The notes beneath the pieces are model-generated. The model had not been told where the DNA came from. It was given only the letters and a program-made list of their open reading frames with translations, and did no database searches. Made by a program: the position numbers and the translations under genes. This document shows, in pieces, positions 36,350 through 44,295 of a stretch of 64,000 nucleotides of DNA (positions within the stretch are counted from its first letter, which is position 1; the number at the start of each line of letters is the position of its first letter). Location of the stretch: positions 1,922,001 through 1,986,000 of the forward strand of contig NZ_CP044523.1 of assembly GCF_008831545.1 (NCBI RefSeq), in the 5' to 3' direction. Origin of the DNA: Halorussus halophilus. Lineage in GTDB: Archaea > Halobacteriota > Halobacteria > Halobacteriales > Haladaptataceae.

Positions 36350-36997
36350 ATGCCGAAGGCGAAACTCACGGTGTCAATCCCCGAACGGACGTGGATTCAC
36401 GGCGTGTCGACGAGCCATCCCGACGCCACGTTTCGGGTCGTCACCACGTTGATGGGCGAGTCGTCGGGCGTCGCGTTGGTCGAACTGGTGACCGACGACC
36501 CCGTCTCGATACTCGCGGACGTAGAGCGCCAATCGGCCGTCACGGAACTCGACCTTCTCTGGAAGCACGACGAGGAGGCACTACTCCAGATAGAGACCGA
36601 CGAACCGCTGTTGCTCGTCCCAGTCTGGCAAGCGGGCGTCCCGCTACGTACGCCCTTCGAGATACGCGACGGGCAGACGACCTGGGAGACGACCACCTCT
36701 GCCGACCGTCTGTCGGAGTTCGGCGACCGACTCGCGGACCTCGGCATCGGTTTCGACATCGAGTTCGTCCAGAGCGTCGATGCGACCGAGTCCGACCGCC
36801 TACTGACCGACAGACAGCTAGAAGTGCTGGTCGCCGCCGCCGAACAGGGGTACTACGGGAGACCGCGAACGGCGACGCTCACCGAAGTCGCGGCGACGGT
36901 GGGCATCTCGAAGTCCACGTGCAGCGACATCCTCCAACGAGCAGAAGGGAAGATAATCGACTGGTTCCTCGCCGAACACACCGGTGGCGAGTACTGA
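36350..36997 (+). CDS. bacterio-opsin activator-type HTH regulator
   Basis: A 215-residue haloarchaeal regulator. The N-terminal 150 residues form the usual ligand-sensing region (IPERTWIHGVSTSHPDATFR, ALLQIETDEPLLLVPVWQAG). The C-terminal HTH_10 domain has LLTDRQLEVLVAAAEQGYYG and TEVAATVGISKSTCSDILQR. It lacks the N-terminal cysteine cluster of oxygen-responsive NarO, so it is more like DmsR-type members of the group. Divergent from the NnrS/oxidase-like gene, with a palindrome between them, so it probably controls that gene and perhaps the cupin. Confidence 0.85.
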   Translation: MPKAKLTVSIPERTWIHGVSTSHPDATFRVVTTLMGESSGVALVELVTDDPVSILADVERQSAVTELDLLWKHDEEALLQIETDEPLLLVPVWQAGVPLRTPFEIRDGQTTWETTTSADRLSEFGDRLADLGIGFDIEFVQSVDATESDRLLTDRQLEVLVAAAEQGYYGRPRTATLTEVAATVGISKSTCSDILQRAEGKIIDWFLAEHTGGEY

Positions 36998-37009
36998 TAA
37001 GCCGCCGGT

Positions 37010-37312
37010 CTACGCCGTTGCCCGTTCGGTCAGGACGAGTAGTGCTTCGGCGTCTTCGACCGCGTGCGGTGAGACGTCTTGGTCACCGTCGAATCGAATC
37101 ACGTCACCGGTTGTCAACGAGTGCGTAGTCTCGCCGAGTCGAAGTTCGAGAGCGCCCTTCAAGAGATGCAAGACGATGCGCTCGTCGGGATGGCGGTGGG
37201 CGGGGAGTTCGTCGCCAGTGCCGAGTCGAAGACGGACGACTCGGGGGTCGGCGTCGAAAACTACGGCGTGCGGCGTCGAAGTGAGGTCTGGAAGGTGTAC
37301 CTTCTCGGTCAT
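37010..37312 (-). CDS. cupin-domain protein
   Basis: A 100-residue single cupin: motif 1 LGTGDELPAHRHPDERIVLHLLKG with metal-binding His-x-His and later Glu, then LRLGETTHSLTTGDVIRFDG and motif 2 HAVEDAEALLVLTERA with a His. Small cupins of this size are often found near haloarchaeal denitrification and NO genes. The gene converges with the HTH regulator (12-bp gap), and a CGAAC-N2-GTTCG site sits 40-51 bp upstream of its ATG. Confidence 0.85.
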   Translation of the reverse strand: MTEKVHLPDLTSTPHAVVFDADPRVVRLRLGTGDELPAHRHPDERIVLHLLKGALELRLGETTHSLTTGDVIRFDGDQDVSPHAVEDAEALLVLTERATA

Positions 37313-37351
37313 CCCCTAACGCTTTCCGGTCGAGTTTCAATTCTATTGTCC

Positions 37352-37363
37352 CGAACACGTTCG
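37352..37363. promoter_or_regulatory. CGAACACGTTCG palindrome upstream of the cupin gene
   Basis: CGAAC-AC-GTTCG, 40-51 bp before the cupin ATG (37312, minus) and 51-62 bp before the DUF3054 gene ATG (37414, plus). On the minus strand it ends close to a TATA-like region, the position of an activator site. Second copy of the motif at 36292-36303. Confidence 0.5.
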
Positions 37364-37413
37364 CCCACACGAACACCGGAAGGCACGTAACGAACCGGCC
37401 CGAACGCGCGGGT

Positions 37414-37824
37414 ATGAGCAACGCCGACTCGGTACTGGGGTCTCGCATCGATAGTTCGCCGGGAACCGGCCGACTCGCACTCGGCGACCTGCTGGTGCTG
37501 GTCGGTCTCCTCGTCGCCGGGTCGCTCCGGCACAACACGACCGGAATTCTGCAAATCGCCGACACCATCGCACCGTTCTTCGTCGGCTGGGTCGTCGCCG
37601 CGCTGGCGGTCGGCGCGTACGCACCCGGCGCGACGAAGGGCCCGAAGACGGCGGCGATTCGAGCAGGTGGCACGTGGCTCGTGGCTGCCGCTATCGGACT
37701 CGCACTACGTGCGACCTCCTTCTTCCACGGGGACTCGCCGTTGCCCTTCGTGTTGGTCATTGCGGGAACCGGACTCGTCGCGTTCGTCGGGTGGCGCGTC
37801 GCAGTTTCCGTACTCGGAAGATAG
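37414..37824 (+). CDS. DUF3054 family membrane protein
   Basis: A 136-residue protein with four helices: LALGDLLVLVGLLVAGSLRH, IADTIAPFFVGWVVAALAVG-AYAPG, TWLVAAAIGLALRATSFF and FVLVIAGTGLVAFVGWRVAV. The GDLL start, the APFFVGW and the R-x-T-x-x-F/H pattern are typical of DUF3054, found in actinobacteria and haloarchaea without a known role. Its stop is 14 bp from the convergent SdpI-like gene. Confidence 0.8.
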   Translation: MSNADSVLGSRIDSSPGTGRLALGDLLVLVGLLVAGSLRHNTTGILQIADTIAPFFVGWVVAALAVGAYAPGATKGPKTAAIRAGGTWLVAAAIGLALRATSFFHGDSPLPFVLVIAGTGLVAFVGWRVAVSVLGR

Positions 37825-37838
37825 CCGATTTTCAGGAT

Positions 37839-38480
37839 TCAGGCAGTGACACGCCGATACTCGACGTACGAGTAGACCGTCGTGTACAGCGAGATAGCCA
37901 CGACCGGACCGATGACCAGCAGGAAGGCGTACGAGGGCACGAACACGCCCAGTACGGCCAACACGCCCGCGAGTTTGAACAGCGGGGCGGCCCGTTCGTG
38001 CGTGTGGTTCCAGACTTCTTCGTTCGTGAGTGTCCACGGCGTTCGGATGCCGATGAACCAGTTCTGCTCAGCGTGTTCGAGCAGTGTGCCGACGAAGTAG
38101 AACAGCGCGCCGAGCGCGGGCGCGAGGCCCTGCAACATCTCGAAGCGATAGCCCACGTTCCACGCCAGCACGAGTAGGTGGACGTAGACGAGGAACGCCA
38201 CGAGCAACACGACGAACTGGTCGTACTGCTCGCGGAACTGCGCGACGTTCTCGCGGAGCGGGTCGAGTCGCGGGAGGTTCGTCAACAGCGCGAGCATCCC
38301 GAGCGAGAGGGCGGGGAACAGCGCGAGCGCGACGTTCTTGGCCATGTAGCCGTCTGGCTCACCGGCACCGTTCCAGTGGGTCGCCATCCGAGCGGGCAGT
38401 TCTGGATACGCCAGAATGCTCGCTATCGCCGATGCGGCGACGAGGACGAGACCCACGGTGGAGGAGCGTCGGGGACTCAT
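37839..38480 (-). CDS. SdpI/DUF1648-like membrane protein
   Basis: A 213-residue protein. The N-terminal DUF1648 unit contains YPELPARMATHWNGAGEPDG followed by a charged loop, and six helices in all are predicted. The C-terminal half has QNWFIGIRTPWTLTNEEVWN-HTHERAA, the SdpI signature. Bacillus SdpI gives immunity to the SdpC toxin and controls a repressor; haloarchaeal relatives are common with no assigned role. It is divergent from the MFS gene across 99 bp. Confidence 0.85.
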   Translation of the reverse strand: MSPRRSSTVGLVLVAASAIASILAYPELPARMATHWNGAGEPDGYMAKNVALALFPALSLGMLALLTNLPRLDPLRENVAQFREQYDQFVVLLVAFLVYVHLLVLAWNVGYRFEMLQGLAPALGALFYFVGTLLEHAEQNWFIGIRTPWTLTNEEVWNHTHERAAPLFKLAGVLAVLGVFVPSYAFLLVIGPVVAISLYTTVYSYVEYRRVTA

Positions 38481-38579
38481 ATTCTAATATTGGCACGTTC
38501 GAAATATAAACCTACGGACGACTACTCGCCGCCTTCCGCAAGCGCAACGCTGATTGGACCGCGACGGGACTTCCGAGTA

Positions 38580-39896
38580 ATGACAGCGTCGTCGCAGTCG
38601 GAGACCGACTACGCCGCACGGGCGCGGGACGTACTCGGATTCTCGCGGTGGTGGCAGGTCGCGGCCGCCGCGGTGATGATGGGCCTCATCAGTCCGTACC
38701 AGTACGTCTGGTCGTCCATCGAGAACCCGCTCGCCGAGAATCTCGCGCTCGAACCCACCGCGCTCGGCTTCGTCTTCACGCTCTTCGTCATCTTTCAGGC
38801 CGGGTCGCAGTTCCCGGTCGGCGTGTATCGGGACCGCCACGGACCCCGAGGGCTGACCCTGCTGGCTGGCGTACTGGCGGGTGGTGGCTACGTCGGCCTC
38901 GCGTACGCCACGGAACTGTGGCAACTGTACGTCCTCTACTCGCTCGGAGCGGTCGGCGTCGGCATCGTCTACACCGTCGCGGTCAACACTGCGCTGAAGT
39001 GGTTCCCCGACCGACGAGGACTGACAACCGGCTTCGGCACCATGGCGTTCGCCGCAGGGAGTGCGTTGTTCGTTCCGTACGTGCGCGCGAACGCGACGGC
39101 AACTGGCTACCCCGAAGTCCTTCGGAACATGGGTCTACTCATCGGTGTCGGCATCCTCGTCGGTGCGGTCGTCCTTCGAGACCCGCCAGCGGGATGGGCC
39201 GGCGGAAGCACGGGGACACAGAAAGCAGATTCGGAGGGCCAAAGCGAAGCAAACGACGAAAGCGCGGGCGAAGCCACCGACGGCGGAGCTGCCGTCTCCG
39301 GCAAGCAGTACACGTGGAAGGAGATGGCCCGAACGTGGCAGTTCTGGCTGATGTACGTGATGTTCGTCTGCGTCAGCGGGGCCGGACTGATGTTGACCGC
39401 GAAAGTCGTCTCGTTCGCCCAGAACGTCGGTCTGAACGCGGTGACGGCCACCGCGTCTGCGACGGTCCTCCCTATTGCGGGTGGCGTCGGCCGCCTCGTC
39501 GTCGGCGACCTCTCGGACCGCGTAGACCGCGAACGGGCGATGGCCGTCGCGTTCACGCTCTGCGGTCTCGGGCTGTTCGCCGTCGTCTGGTTCGGCGAAT
39601 CCAACTCCTCGCTCGGCTTCCTCGCGGCCGTCGTGATAGCGACGTTCTTCTGGAGTCCCCAGTACACGCTGTTCCCGAGCGTCGTCGGCGACTACTACGG
39701 CCAGCGACACTCCTCGGCGAACTACGCCCTGCTGTACTCCGGGAAGATGTGGGGCGGCATCTTCGGCGGTGGGGTCGCCGGGTGGCTCGTAACCGTGACG
39801 AGTTGGACGACGGCGTTCGCCCTCGGCGGGGGCCTCGCCGTGGTGGCTGGACTCGCCGCGCTCGCGCTCCGCGAACCGTCTCCCGAATCGAGCTAA
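38580..39896 (+). CDS. OFA-family (oxalate/formate antiporter-like) MFS transporter
   Basis: A 438-residue carrier with twelve helices. Segments GLISPYQYVWSSIENPLAEN, FTLFVIFQAGSQFPVGVYRD and KWFPDRRGLTTGFGTMAFAA identify the OFA subgroup of the major facilitator superfamily, which moves small carboxylates. A central cytoplasmic loop rich in Asp/Glu/Ser (about residues 205-245) separates the halves. ATG 38580 is chosen since residues upstream in frame are not of haloarchaeal type. No oxalate or formate enzymes are adjacent, so the substrate is unknown. Confidence 0.88.
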   Translation: MTASSQSETDYAARARDVLGFSRWWQVAAAAVMMGLISPYQYVWSSIENPLAENLALEPTALGFVFTLFVIFQAGSQFPVGVYRDRHGPRGLTLLAGVLAGGGYVGLAYATELWQLYVLYSLGAVGVGIVYTVAVNTALKWFPDRRGLTTGFGTMAFAAGSALFVPYVRANATATGYPEVLRNMGLLIGVGILVGAVVLRDPPAGWAGGSTGTQKADSEGQSEANDESAGEATDGGAAVSGKQYTWKEMARTWQFWLMYVMFVCVSGAGLMLTAKVVSFAQNVGLNAVTATASATVLPIAGGVGRLVVGDLSDRVDRERAMAVAFTLCGLGLFAVVWFGESNSSLGFLAAVVIATFFWSPQYTLFPSVVGDYYGQRHSSANYALLYSGKMWGGIFGGGVAGWLVTVTSWTTAFALGGGLAVVAGLAALALREPSPESS

Positions 39897-40220
39897 GCTT
39901 CGGAAATCGCGCGACTTTTCTTCCGACTGCTTTCGTTCTGACCGACGAACGTTCTCTGCCAGCGATTTCTCCTCGGACTGCGAAGTGCGAGCGACCAGAC
40001 CGATTTCATCCCCGATTCTACGATTACTAGTGCGAATACGAGACGGTCGCTGAGACCCGCGATAGGACTCGTTTCAGACTCTTTATTCCAGAAAACAGAT
40101 TTATAACCACCTCATAAGTTATGAGAATCCTATTCGTATACTACTTTTCGCCTATCGGTATTGACCATCTCTACTATGGGAAACAATTATATACCCACAC
40201 CGCATACTTTGTAATAGATT
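39897..40220. other. 324-bp gap with AT-rich right half and a palindrome
   Basis: No gene. From about 40088 on, the base composition drops sharply in G+C. A perfect palindrome CTCATAAGTTATGAG (40111-40125; 7-bp arms around G) and TTATATA (40188-40194), 27 bp before the ATG at 40221, are the notable parts. The latter is a good TATA box for the small membrane protein gene. Confidence 0.5.
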
Positions 40221-40448
40221 ATGACGGGGTACTACGACTTCATCCTTGGACTGATTCCGCTTTCACTGATAGGTATCACCGCTGTACTGAGCGTCGCGGG
40301 CTTCTCGATAACGTCGGCAGTACCCTTCGCTGCGAGCGTTCCCGTTCTCCTCATCGGTCACGCGTTGTTCGTCAACGGTCCCGTGGACGACGCCTCGCCT
40401 CAGACCACCGAGAGCGTCGAGTCGCCCGGCTTCGAGGCCGCCGACTAA
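40221..40448 (+). CDS. small two-helix membrane protein
   Basis: A 75-residue protein: helices FILGLIPLSLIGITAVLSVAGF and AVPFAASVPVLLIGHALFV, then an acidic tail (GPVDDASPQTTESVESPGFE). Short haloarchaeal membrane proteins of this layout are widespread and unnamed. A TATA box 27-33 bp upstream supports a short-leader transcript. It is followed by a 169-bp pyrimidine-rich gap. Confidence 0.65.
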   Translation: MTGYYDFILGLIPLSLIGITAVLSVAGFSITSAVPFAASVPVLLIGHALFVNGPVDDASPQTTESVESPGFEAAD

Positions 40449-40617
40449 GCTTTCTTTCTTCTACCTGTTTCTACTCCGTTCTCTCCGATTTTCACCGAAC
40501 TCACACCGAACAGCCCACTCGTAGTCCCGTCTCTGCGTTCGTCCCGTCGTTCCCGTTCAGCCTCACCGATTCCGTTCCGCCTCAACGATTTTGTTGCTGG
40601 CCTGTGTTGTCACGCGC

Positions 40618-41616
40618 ATGACCGACACGCTGTTCCTGACCAGCGACCAACTCGCGGGACTAGCCGAACCAAGCGAGTACGTCGAAGCGGTACGAGATGG
40701 CTACCGCCAGCGCGGCGAGGGCGCGCCCGCGGAACCCAGAACTAAACTGACCAACGCCGACCCGCCGGGGATGCTGACGGGGTACTCTGCGGTCCTCCCC
40801 GACACCGGCGCGATGGGTGGTTACATGTATTCGGCAGGTTTCGGCAAAGAGGACGCGTGGTTCGTGACCCCGCTGTTCGACGCCGAGAGCGGCGAACCGC
40901 TCGCACTCCTCGACGGCGCGCGGATGAACCCGTTCAAGACCGGTGCGGCGGGAGCGGTCGGCATCGACGCGCTGGCCCGCGAGGACGCCAAGACGCTCGC
41001 GCTCATCGGCAGTGGCTCGCAGGCCCGCGGCCAACTCAAGGCCGCCGCCACGGTCAGAGACCTCGAAAGCGTCTGGGTGTACTCGCCGACGAAAGAGAAC
41101 CGCGAGTCGTTCGCGGCGGAGATGAACGAGCAACTCGACGCCGCCGTCGCGGCCGTCGCGTCCAGCGGCGCGGCCGTCGAGGAAGCGGACATCGTAATCA
41201 CGGCGACGACGGCCAGTGACCCAGTGTTCGACGACGATTTGCTCGCCGACGGCGCGCACGTCACGGCGATGGGCCAGTACCACCCGAGCAAGCGCGAACT
41301 CCCCGCCGAAACCATCGAGCGCGCGAAGTACGTCCCGGACCTCCGCGAGCGAGCGACGCAGGACGCCGGGTCGTTCATCTCCGCGTTGGAAGAAGGCCTC
41401 GTTACGGAGGACCACATCCACGCGGAACTCGGCGAAGTCGTGGCTGGCGAAGCACCGGGCCGCGAGTCCGAGGAGGAAATCACCGTCTTCGACAGCGGTG
41501 GCACGGGTATCGAGACCGTCGCCGCCGCTCACATGTTGTACGAGAAAGCCAGTGAGAAAGACCTCGGGCAGACGATATCATTCGCGCCCGCCAGCGAAGC
41601 CATGACTGGAAGGTAA
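40618..41616 (+). CDS. ornithine cyclodeaminase / alanine dehydrogenase family enzyme
   Basis: A 332-residue NAD-dependent enzyme of the mu-crystallin fold. EPRTKLTNADPPGMLTGYSA and ARMNPFKTGAAGAVGIDALA mark the substrate region; the Rossmann segment is TLALIGSGSQARGQLKAAAT. Members include ornithine cyclodeaminase, archaeal alanine dehydrogenase and imine reductases. The GSGSQARGQ nucleotide loop and overall length fit the archaeal alanine dehydrogenase-like group, but the reaction cannot be fixed by eye. ATG 40618 starts MTDTLFLTSDQLAGL, typical of the family. Confidence 0.85.
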   Translation: MTDTLFLTSDQLAGLAEPSEYVEAVRDGYRQRGEGAPAEPRTKLTNADPPGMLTGYSAVLPDTGAMGGYMYSAGFGKEDAWFVTPLFDAESGEPLALLDGARMNPFKTGAAGAVGIDALAREDAKTLALIGSGSQARGQLKAAATVRDLESVWVYSPTKENRESFAAEMNEQLDAAVAAVASSGAAVEEADIVITATTASDPVFDDDLLADGAHVTAMGQYHPSKRELPAETIERAKYVPDLRERATQDAGSFISALEEGLVTEDHIHAELGEVVAGEAPGRESEEEITVFDSGGTGIETVAAAHMLYEKASEKDLGQTISFAPASEAMTGR

Positions 41617-41700
41617 TTACGCTGCGAGCAACATCGCCGCGATGAACGACGAGTTGGTGCCGGAGCGTGACTCTTGTTTCTTGTGCTGTGCGTTGGGCAT
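41617..41700 (-). CDS. candidate 27-residue microprotein
   Basis: A short ORF starting at ATG 41700 and stopping at TAA 41617, directly abutting the convergent cyclodeaminase-like gene. The product begins MPNAQHKKQESRSGTNSSF and ends IAAMLLAA, i.e. a basic start and a hydrophobic end. Its upstream region holds TAAATATTTA (41733-41742) at TATA distance and, next to it, a TACT-N7-GAGTA motif. The promoter is more convincing than the ORF, so the transcript might instead be non-coding. Confidence 0.4.
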   Translation of the reverse strand: MPNAQHKKQESRSGTNSSFIAAMLLAA

Positions 41701-41740
41701 GTTACGGGAGTGTTCCCAGTTCATATTCCAACTAAATATT

Positions 41741-41756
41741 TACTCGTACTTGAGTA
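41741..41756 (-). promoter_or_regulatory. TACT-N7-GAGTA motif (TrmB-like site) beside a TATA box
   Basis: TACTCGTACTTGAGTA is an inverted repeat matching the published haloarchaeal TrmB consensus TACT-N7/8-GAGTA. TrmB controls sugar and central metabolism genes. On the minus strand it lies immediately upstream of the TATA-like TAAATATTTA, the arrangement associated with activation when glucose is low. The only minus-strand gene close downstream is the 27-codon ORF. Confidence 0.5.
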
Positions 41757-41897
41757 TGTCGCCTCGGTAACGCGTTGTGAGCGGCTCGCAAATCATTTGT
41801 GATGGCATATCACGCCCGGTATCGCCCCTGTAATTCGCACGCTCTGCGAGAAGTATTTGAACCTCGACAATCGTGCGGAGCGAAGCAACCGCGACAC

Positions 41898-43250
41898 TCA
41901 GTCGAGTGCCGCGTGCAGTTCCAGAACGTTCTCCAACAATTCCGAACTGTCGCTCCCCAGCAGTCGGACCATCGGCTCTTTCCCGACCGCGCCGCCGTCG
42001 TACACGGCGTCGGGGGCGGCGCTTCTGGCAGCCATCGCTTCGCTCGCCGCCCAGTCCATCGTGCCCGAAGCGTCCTCGGGTTCGTTCCTTCGGTCGATTT
42101 CGACCGCTTCAAAGTTGTCTCGGACGGCTTGGGCAACCTGCTCGCTGGCTCTGACGTTACACGCCGCGGTCACACCGTCGTCGGCCTCGCGCACGCCGAG
42201 CAGGAAGCGCGCGATGTGGCTCGACGCGCCTGCGCGACTCCCACCGGTCGCGGCCACGCCGTCGGGAACGCGGTGGATTCGTCCCTCGATAGCAACCACG
42301 TCCGCAGGCGAAATCGCACAGTCGGGCGCGACGGCGACGTTCGTCCCGACCTCTGGGACCAGTTTTCGGAGGTTCTCGCGCTCGAATGTTCGGACGAACT
42401 CGCGCACGTCGGCGCGGGCAGCGGTTTTGCCAGCTTCCGCTCGGAGCGGTGCGAGCTGTTCGACGGGACCAGTTCCTGCACCGACGGCGCGTCCACAGCG
42501 AATCGCGCGGTCGAGGTGCGTCTCGGCGGACCCGACCGCTTCGGGCAGCGACGCTCCCTTTGCGAGTTCCGCCGCGATAGCCGCCGAGAGTGTACAGCCA
42601 CTGCCGTGTGTGTTCGCGTTCGGCACTCTGTCGCTTCGGTACTCCTCGACGGTGCCGAATTCGGCGACCAGCACGTCCACGGGGTCGCCGTCGAGGTGGC
42701 CGCCAGTGACGAGCGCGGCGTCGGCACCGAACTCGCAGAGTCGTCGTCCTGCTCGCTCGGCGTCTGCGGCGTTCTCGATAGTCGTGTCGGCCAGCAGTTC
42801 GGCCTCCGGCACGTTCGGCGTGACGAGGGTCGCGGCGGGAAACAGTTCGTCCCGCACCGTCTCGACACCCGATTTGGAGAGCAGTCGGTCGCAGCTCTCG
42901 GCGACGGTGACGGGGTCCACGACGACAGGACCGTCGATTCGCTCGGCGCGCTCGGCGACTGTCGCCGCGACGGCGGCGTCGCCAAGCATGCCCGTCTTGA
43001 CCGCGCCGACGTCGAAGTCGTCGAGGACTGCATCGATTTGAGCGGTGACGAACTCGGGGTCGAGCACCTCGCTGGCAGTCACGCCGGTCGTGTTCTGCGC
43101 GGTGACTGCCGTGAGAGCGCTCGTTCCGTGAACGTCTCTCGCCGCCATCGTCGCGATGTCGGCCTGTATGCCCGCGCCACCGCCGCTGTCCGACCCCGCG
43201 ATAGAGAGGGCGACCGGAAGGGTTCGACTCGACCCGAGAGTCGGCGTCAT
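41898..43250 (-). CDS. thiD: bifunctional HMP(-P) kinase / thiamine-phosphate synthase (ThiD-ThiN)
   Basis: A 450-residue fusion. The N-terminal ribokinase-fold ThiD domain (1-260) has [40 protein letters not shown] and the anion hole region [20 protein letters not shown]; it phosphorylates hydroxymethylpyrimidine and its monophosphate. The C-terminal ThiN domain (about 275-450; [60 protein letters not shown]) is the archaeal ThiE replacement that joins HMP-PP with thiazole phosphate. It follows thi4 by one base, so both ends of thiamine synthesis are co-transcribed. Confidence 0.93.
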   Translation of the reverse strand: MTPTLGSSRTLPVALSIAGSDSGGGAGIQADIATMAARDVHGTSALTAVTAQNTTGVTASEVLDPEFVTAQIDAVLDDFDVGAVKTGMLGDAAVAATVAERAERIDGPVVVDPVTVAESCDRLLSKSGVETVRDELFPAATLVTPNVPEAELLADTTIENAADAERAGRRLCEFGADAALVTGGHLDGDPVDVLVAEFGTVEEYRSDRVPNANTHGSGCTLSAAIAAELAKGASLPEAVGSAETHLDRAIRCGRAVGAGTGPVEQLAPLRAEAGKTAARADVREFVRTFERENLRKLVPEVGTNVAVAPDCAISPADVVAIEGRIHRVPDGVAATGGSRAGASSHIARFLLGVREADDGVTAACNVRASEQVAQAVRDNFEAVEIDRRNEPEDASGTMDWAASEAMAARSAAPDAVYDGGAVGKEPMVRLLGSDSSELLENVLELHAALD

Positions 43251-43251
43251 C

Positions 43252-44178
43252 TCAGTCGTCTGCGGAGGCCGTCGGGTTCGTCAGCGGGACTTCCCGAGCG
43301 TCCGTGCCGAGGTCGTCCAACGCGCTCTGGGCGGCGCGCTTTCCAGAGAGGAGCATCGCGCCGAAGGTGGGACCCATGCGGGGCAGGCCGTGAGTCGTCG
43401 CGGTTGCGAGTCCCGCCGCAATCACGCCCTCGTGGACCTTGCCGGTCTCTTCGACCACGGCGTCCTCGCTCTCTTTGACCCACATCGAGTCGTGGCCGGG
43501 CGAGTCGTGACCGGGCGCGCCGTACTCGCCGTCGCCGGTTTTGTCCATGCCCGTGTTGTTCTCGTTGGCGTGTTCGATGCCCGGCGCGTCGAGGACCCCG
43601 CGCTCCTGTAGCTTCGAGACCACGACGGCGTCGTGACCCGTCGCGTCGATGACGAGGTCCGACTCGACGCAGATGGGGTCCACGCAGGTGAGTTCGCGCG
43701 GCAGCGCGTGGACGGGCGACCAGTTCATCACGATGCCCGCGACGCGGTGGTTCTCCCGGACGACCACGTCAGTGAACTCGGTCATGTTCTGCACCCGCGC
43801 CCCGGCGTCGCAGGCGGCCTTGATGAGCGCCGAGCAGGCGTGGGGACCGTCGGCGACGTAGAGGCCCTCTGCCTCCTCGCTCTCCTCGTAGGGAACGTCG
43901 AGTTCGTCCAGCACTTCGTGGGCTGGCGCGCGAACGGTCAGCTTGTTCATCAGGAAGCCGCCGAGCCAGAACCCACCACCGAGGTAATTGTTCTTCTCTA
44001 CGATAGTGACTTCGACGCCGCGCTCGGCGAGTTCCTTCGCGGCCATCAGCCCCGAGGGGCCGCCGCCGACGATGATTACGTCGGTGTCGGTGCTGCCGAG
44101 GAACTCCTCGCTCCACGACTCCGCGATTGCGTTCGTGACCTGTGCTTCGTCCACGTCGCTGAATCCGTCGAACGGCAT
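43252..44178 (-). CDS. thi4: thiamine thiazole synthase, suicidal Cys-type
   Basis: A 308-residue Thi4 that makes adenylated thiazole from NAD and glycine. NAD-binding loop [10 protein letters not shown] (34-43), [38 protein letters not shown] and the C-terminal [16 protein letters not shown]. Cys165 in ELTCVDP aligns with the sulfur-donating Cys205 of yeast Thi4 (CCMDP), where sulfide-using archaeal enzymes have His. The protein is therefore expected to act once, losing its own sulfur. ATG 44178 gives the known haloarchaeal N-terminus [12 protein letters not shown] palindrome lies 3 bp upstream. Confidence 0.95.
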   Translation of the reverse strand: MPFDGFSDVDEAQVTNAIAESWSEEFLGSTDTDVIIVGGGPSGLMAAKELAERGVEVTIVEKNNYLGGGFWLGGFLMNKLTVRAPAHEVLDELDVPYEESEEAEGLYVADGPHACSALIKAACDAGARVQNMTEFTDVVVRENHRVAGIVMNWSPVHALPRELTCVDPICVESDLVIDATGHDAVVVSKLQERGVLDAPGIEHANENNTGMDKTGDGEYGAPGHDSPGHDSMWVKESEDAVVEETGKVHEGVIAAGLATATTHGLPRMGPTFGAMLLSGKRAAQSALDDLGTDAREVPLTNPTASADD

Positions 44179-44181
44179 ACC

Positions 44182-44201
44182 ACCTAGTGATATTACTTGG
44201 T
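44182..44201 (-). promoter_or_regulatory. 20-bp imperfect palindrome at the thi4 promoter
   Basis: ACCTAGTGAT and ATTACTTGGT pair at 8 of 10 positions. The site covers the likely promoter/start region 3 bp before the thi4 ATG. Archaeal thiamine genes are known to be controlled by ThiR (HTH fused to ThiN); this is a candidate thiamine-responsive operator. No TPP riboswitch fits in the remaining space. Confidence 0.5.
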
Positions 44202-44295
44202 AGTTAAGCGTTGCGTAGTCGCATCGAGTTGCGAGACTCGTCACTGTGAGTCGGTAGAAGTCGAGAAACGGAGCTAAAACAGCAACAATCGAGAG

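Noticed and set aside
41799-43478. A 559-codon plus-strand frame over thiD-thiN and thi4
   Set aside because: Complement of two firmly identified enzymes; no family features and an unusual Arg/Gly/Cys content.
44179-44295. A TPP riboswitch upstream of thi4
   Set aside because: The likely transcript leader is at most a few nucleotides, and none of the THI-element core sequences is present.
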